Origin: JBDSTZ01 sp039927975
GTDB lineage: Bacteria; Pseudomonadota; Gammaproteobacteria; Burkholderiales; Burkholderiaceae_D
Reading direction: 5' to 3'
Length of the DNA: 14,454 bases
NCBI GenBank assembly: GCA_039927975.1
Contig: JBDSTZ010000535.1
Coordinates: 1 to 14,454, forward strand
Positions 14,293 to 14,454 of the stretch are shown here, piece by piece. Below the pieces are notes generated by a model. That model did not search any database. It was not told where the DNA came from and worked only from the letters and a program-made list of their open reading frames with translations. The translations under genes were made by a program, and so were the position numbers. The number at the start of each line of letters is the position of its first letter. The first letter of the stretch is position 1.

Positions 14293-14454
14293 ATGAACAT
14301 GACCTTGCTCTCCACTTCATGCAAGCGCATCGCTTGGGCTCTCGCTGCCGTCACCTTGTCGGCGTGCGCGCCTTTTCATTCGGAAGCTCCCTCCACCTTC
14401 GTCGTGCTCGGCCGGCATGTGCCGCAGTTCGAATTCCTCGACGTGCTGTTCGGC
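14293..14454 (+). CDS. Lipoprotein of unknown function, cut by the right edge
   Basis: An ATG at 14293 (or the in-frame ATG at 14299) opens a frame that continues to the end of the window for 54 codons. It begins MNMTLLSTSCKRIAWALA and reaches a lipobox LSAC with the predicted lipidated Cys25, followed by APFHSEAPS and a first strand TFVVLGRHVPQFEF. This is a clear lipoprotein signal peptide; Ala and Pro after the Cys suggest outer-membrane sorting. Too little of the mature domain is present to name it. It is divergent from the GH2 gene and may share its control region, so a role in the same carbohydrate response is possible. No strong ribosome binding site is seen. Confidence 0.7.
   Translation, partial: MNMTLLSTSCKRIAWALAAVTLSACAPFHSEAPSTFVVLGRHVPQFEFLDVLFG

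Overview
The window looks like chromosomal DNA from a GC-rich betaproteobacterium, most likely in the Oxalobacteraceae (Massilia/Duganella group). This is inferred from codon style, protein flavour and gene mix; no rRNA or other marker gene is present to confirm it. Most genes lie on the minus strand. I see no tRNA, rRNA, CRISPR array, transposase or integrase.

Layout from left to right. Positions 1-43 hold the first 14 codons of a minus-strand gene that runs off the window. Its upstream region carries a perfect TTTCAC-N4-GTGAAA palindrome. Positions 271-1477 hold a membrane-anchored AraC-type regulator that is split into two reading frames by a one-base shift near 742-754. After a 534-base stretch without a convincing gene, a compact minus-strand cassette occupies 2012-5231. 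It encodes an outer-membrane-type lipoprotein, a small helical protein (8-base overlap with the lipoprotein gene) and a patatin-like lipid acyl hydrolase with an internal transmembrane hairpin. Just upstream, on the same strand, is a haem-oxygenase-like diiron protein (TenA/UndA superfamily) with a full set of candidate iron ligands.

The middle is a signalling region. It contains a plus-strand single-domain response regulator (6559-6981) followed by a clear terminator. Convergent to it is a soluble protein of 235 residues that keeps only the chemoreceptor hairpin tip, and a sigma-54-like promoter precedes it. Next comes a decaying tandem array of about twelve 28-29 bp units (8261-8605), including a run of ten G.

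The right part carries an Hsp20 small heat-shock protein gene followed after 8 bases by a flavodoxin-fold NAD(P)H oxidoreductase gene, then a divergent hemerythrin-like gene missing one canonical iron-ligand histidine. Last is a large secreted glycoside hydrolase family 2 enzyme with a C-terminal discoidin domain. A divergent lipoprotein gene begins at 14293 and runs off the right edge.

The most promising candidate for an undescribed system is the patatin/lipoprotein/helical-protein cassette, possibly with the neighbouring diiron protein. A lipase that frees fatty acids beside an enzyme fold known to oxidise fatty acids is suggestive, but the functional link is inference only. The other items that deserve a second look are the split regulator, the tandem array, the stripped-down chemoreceptor tip and the altered hemerythrin site.
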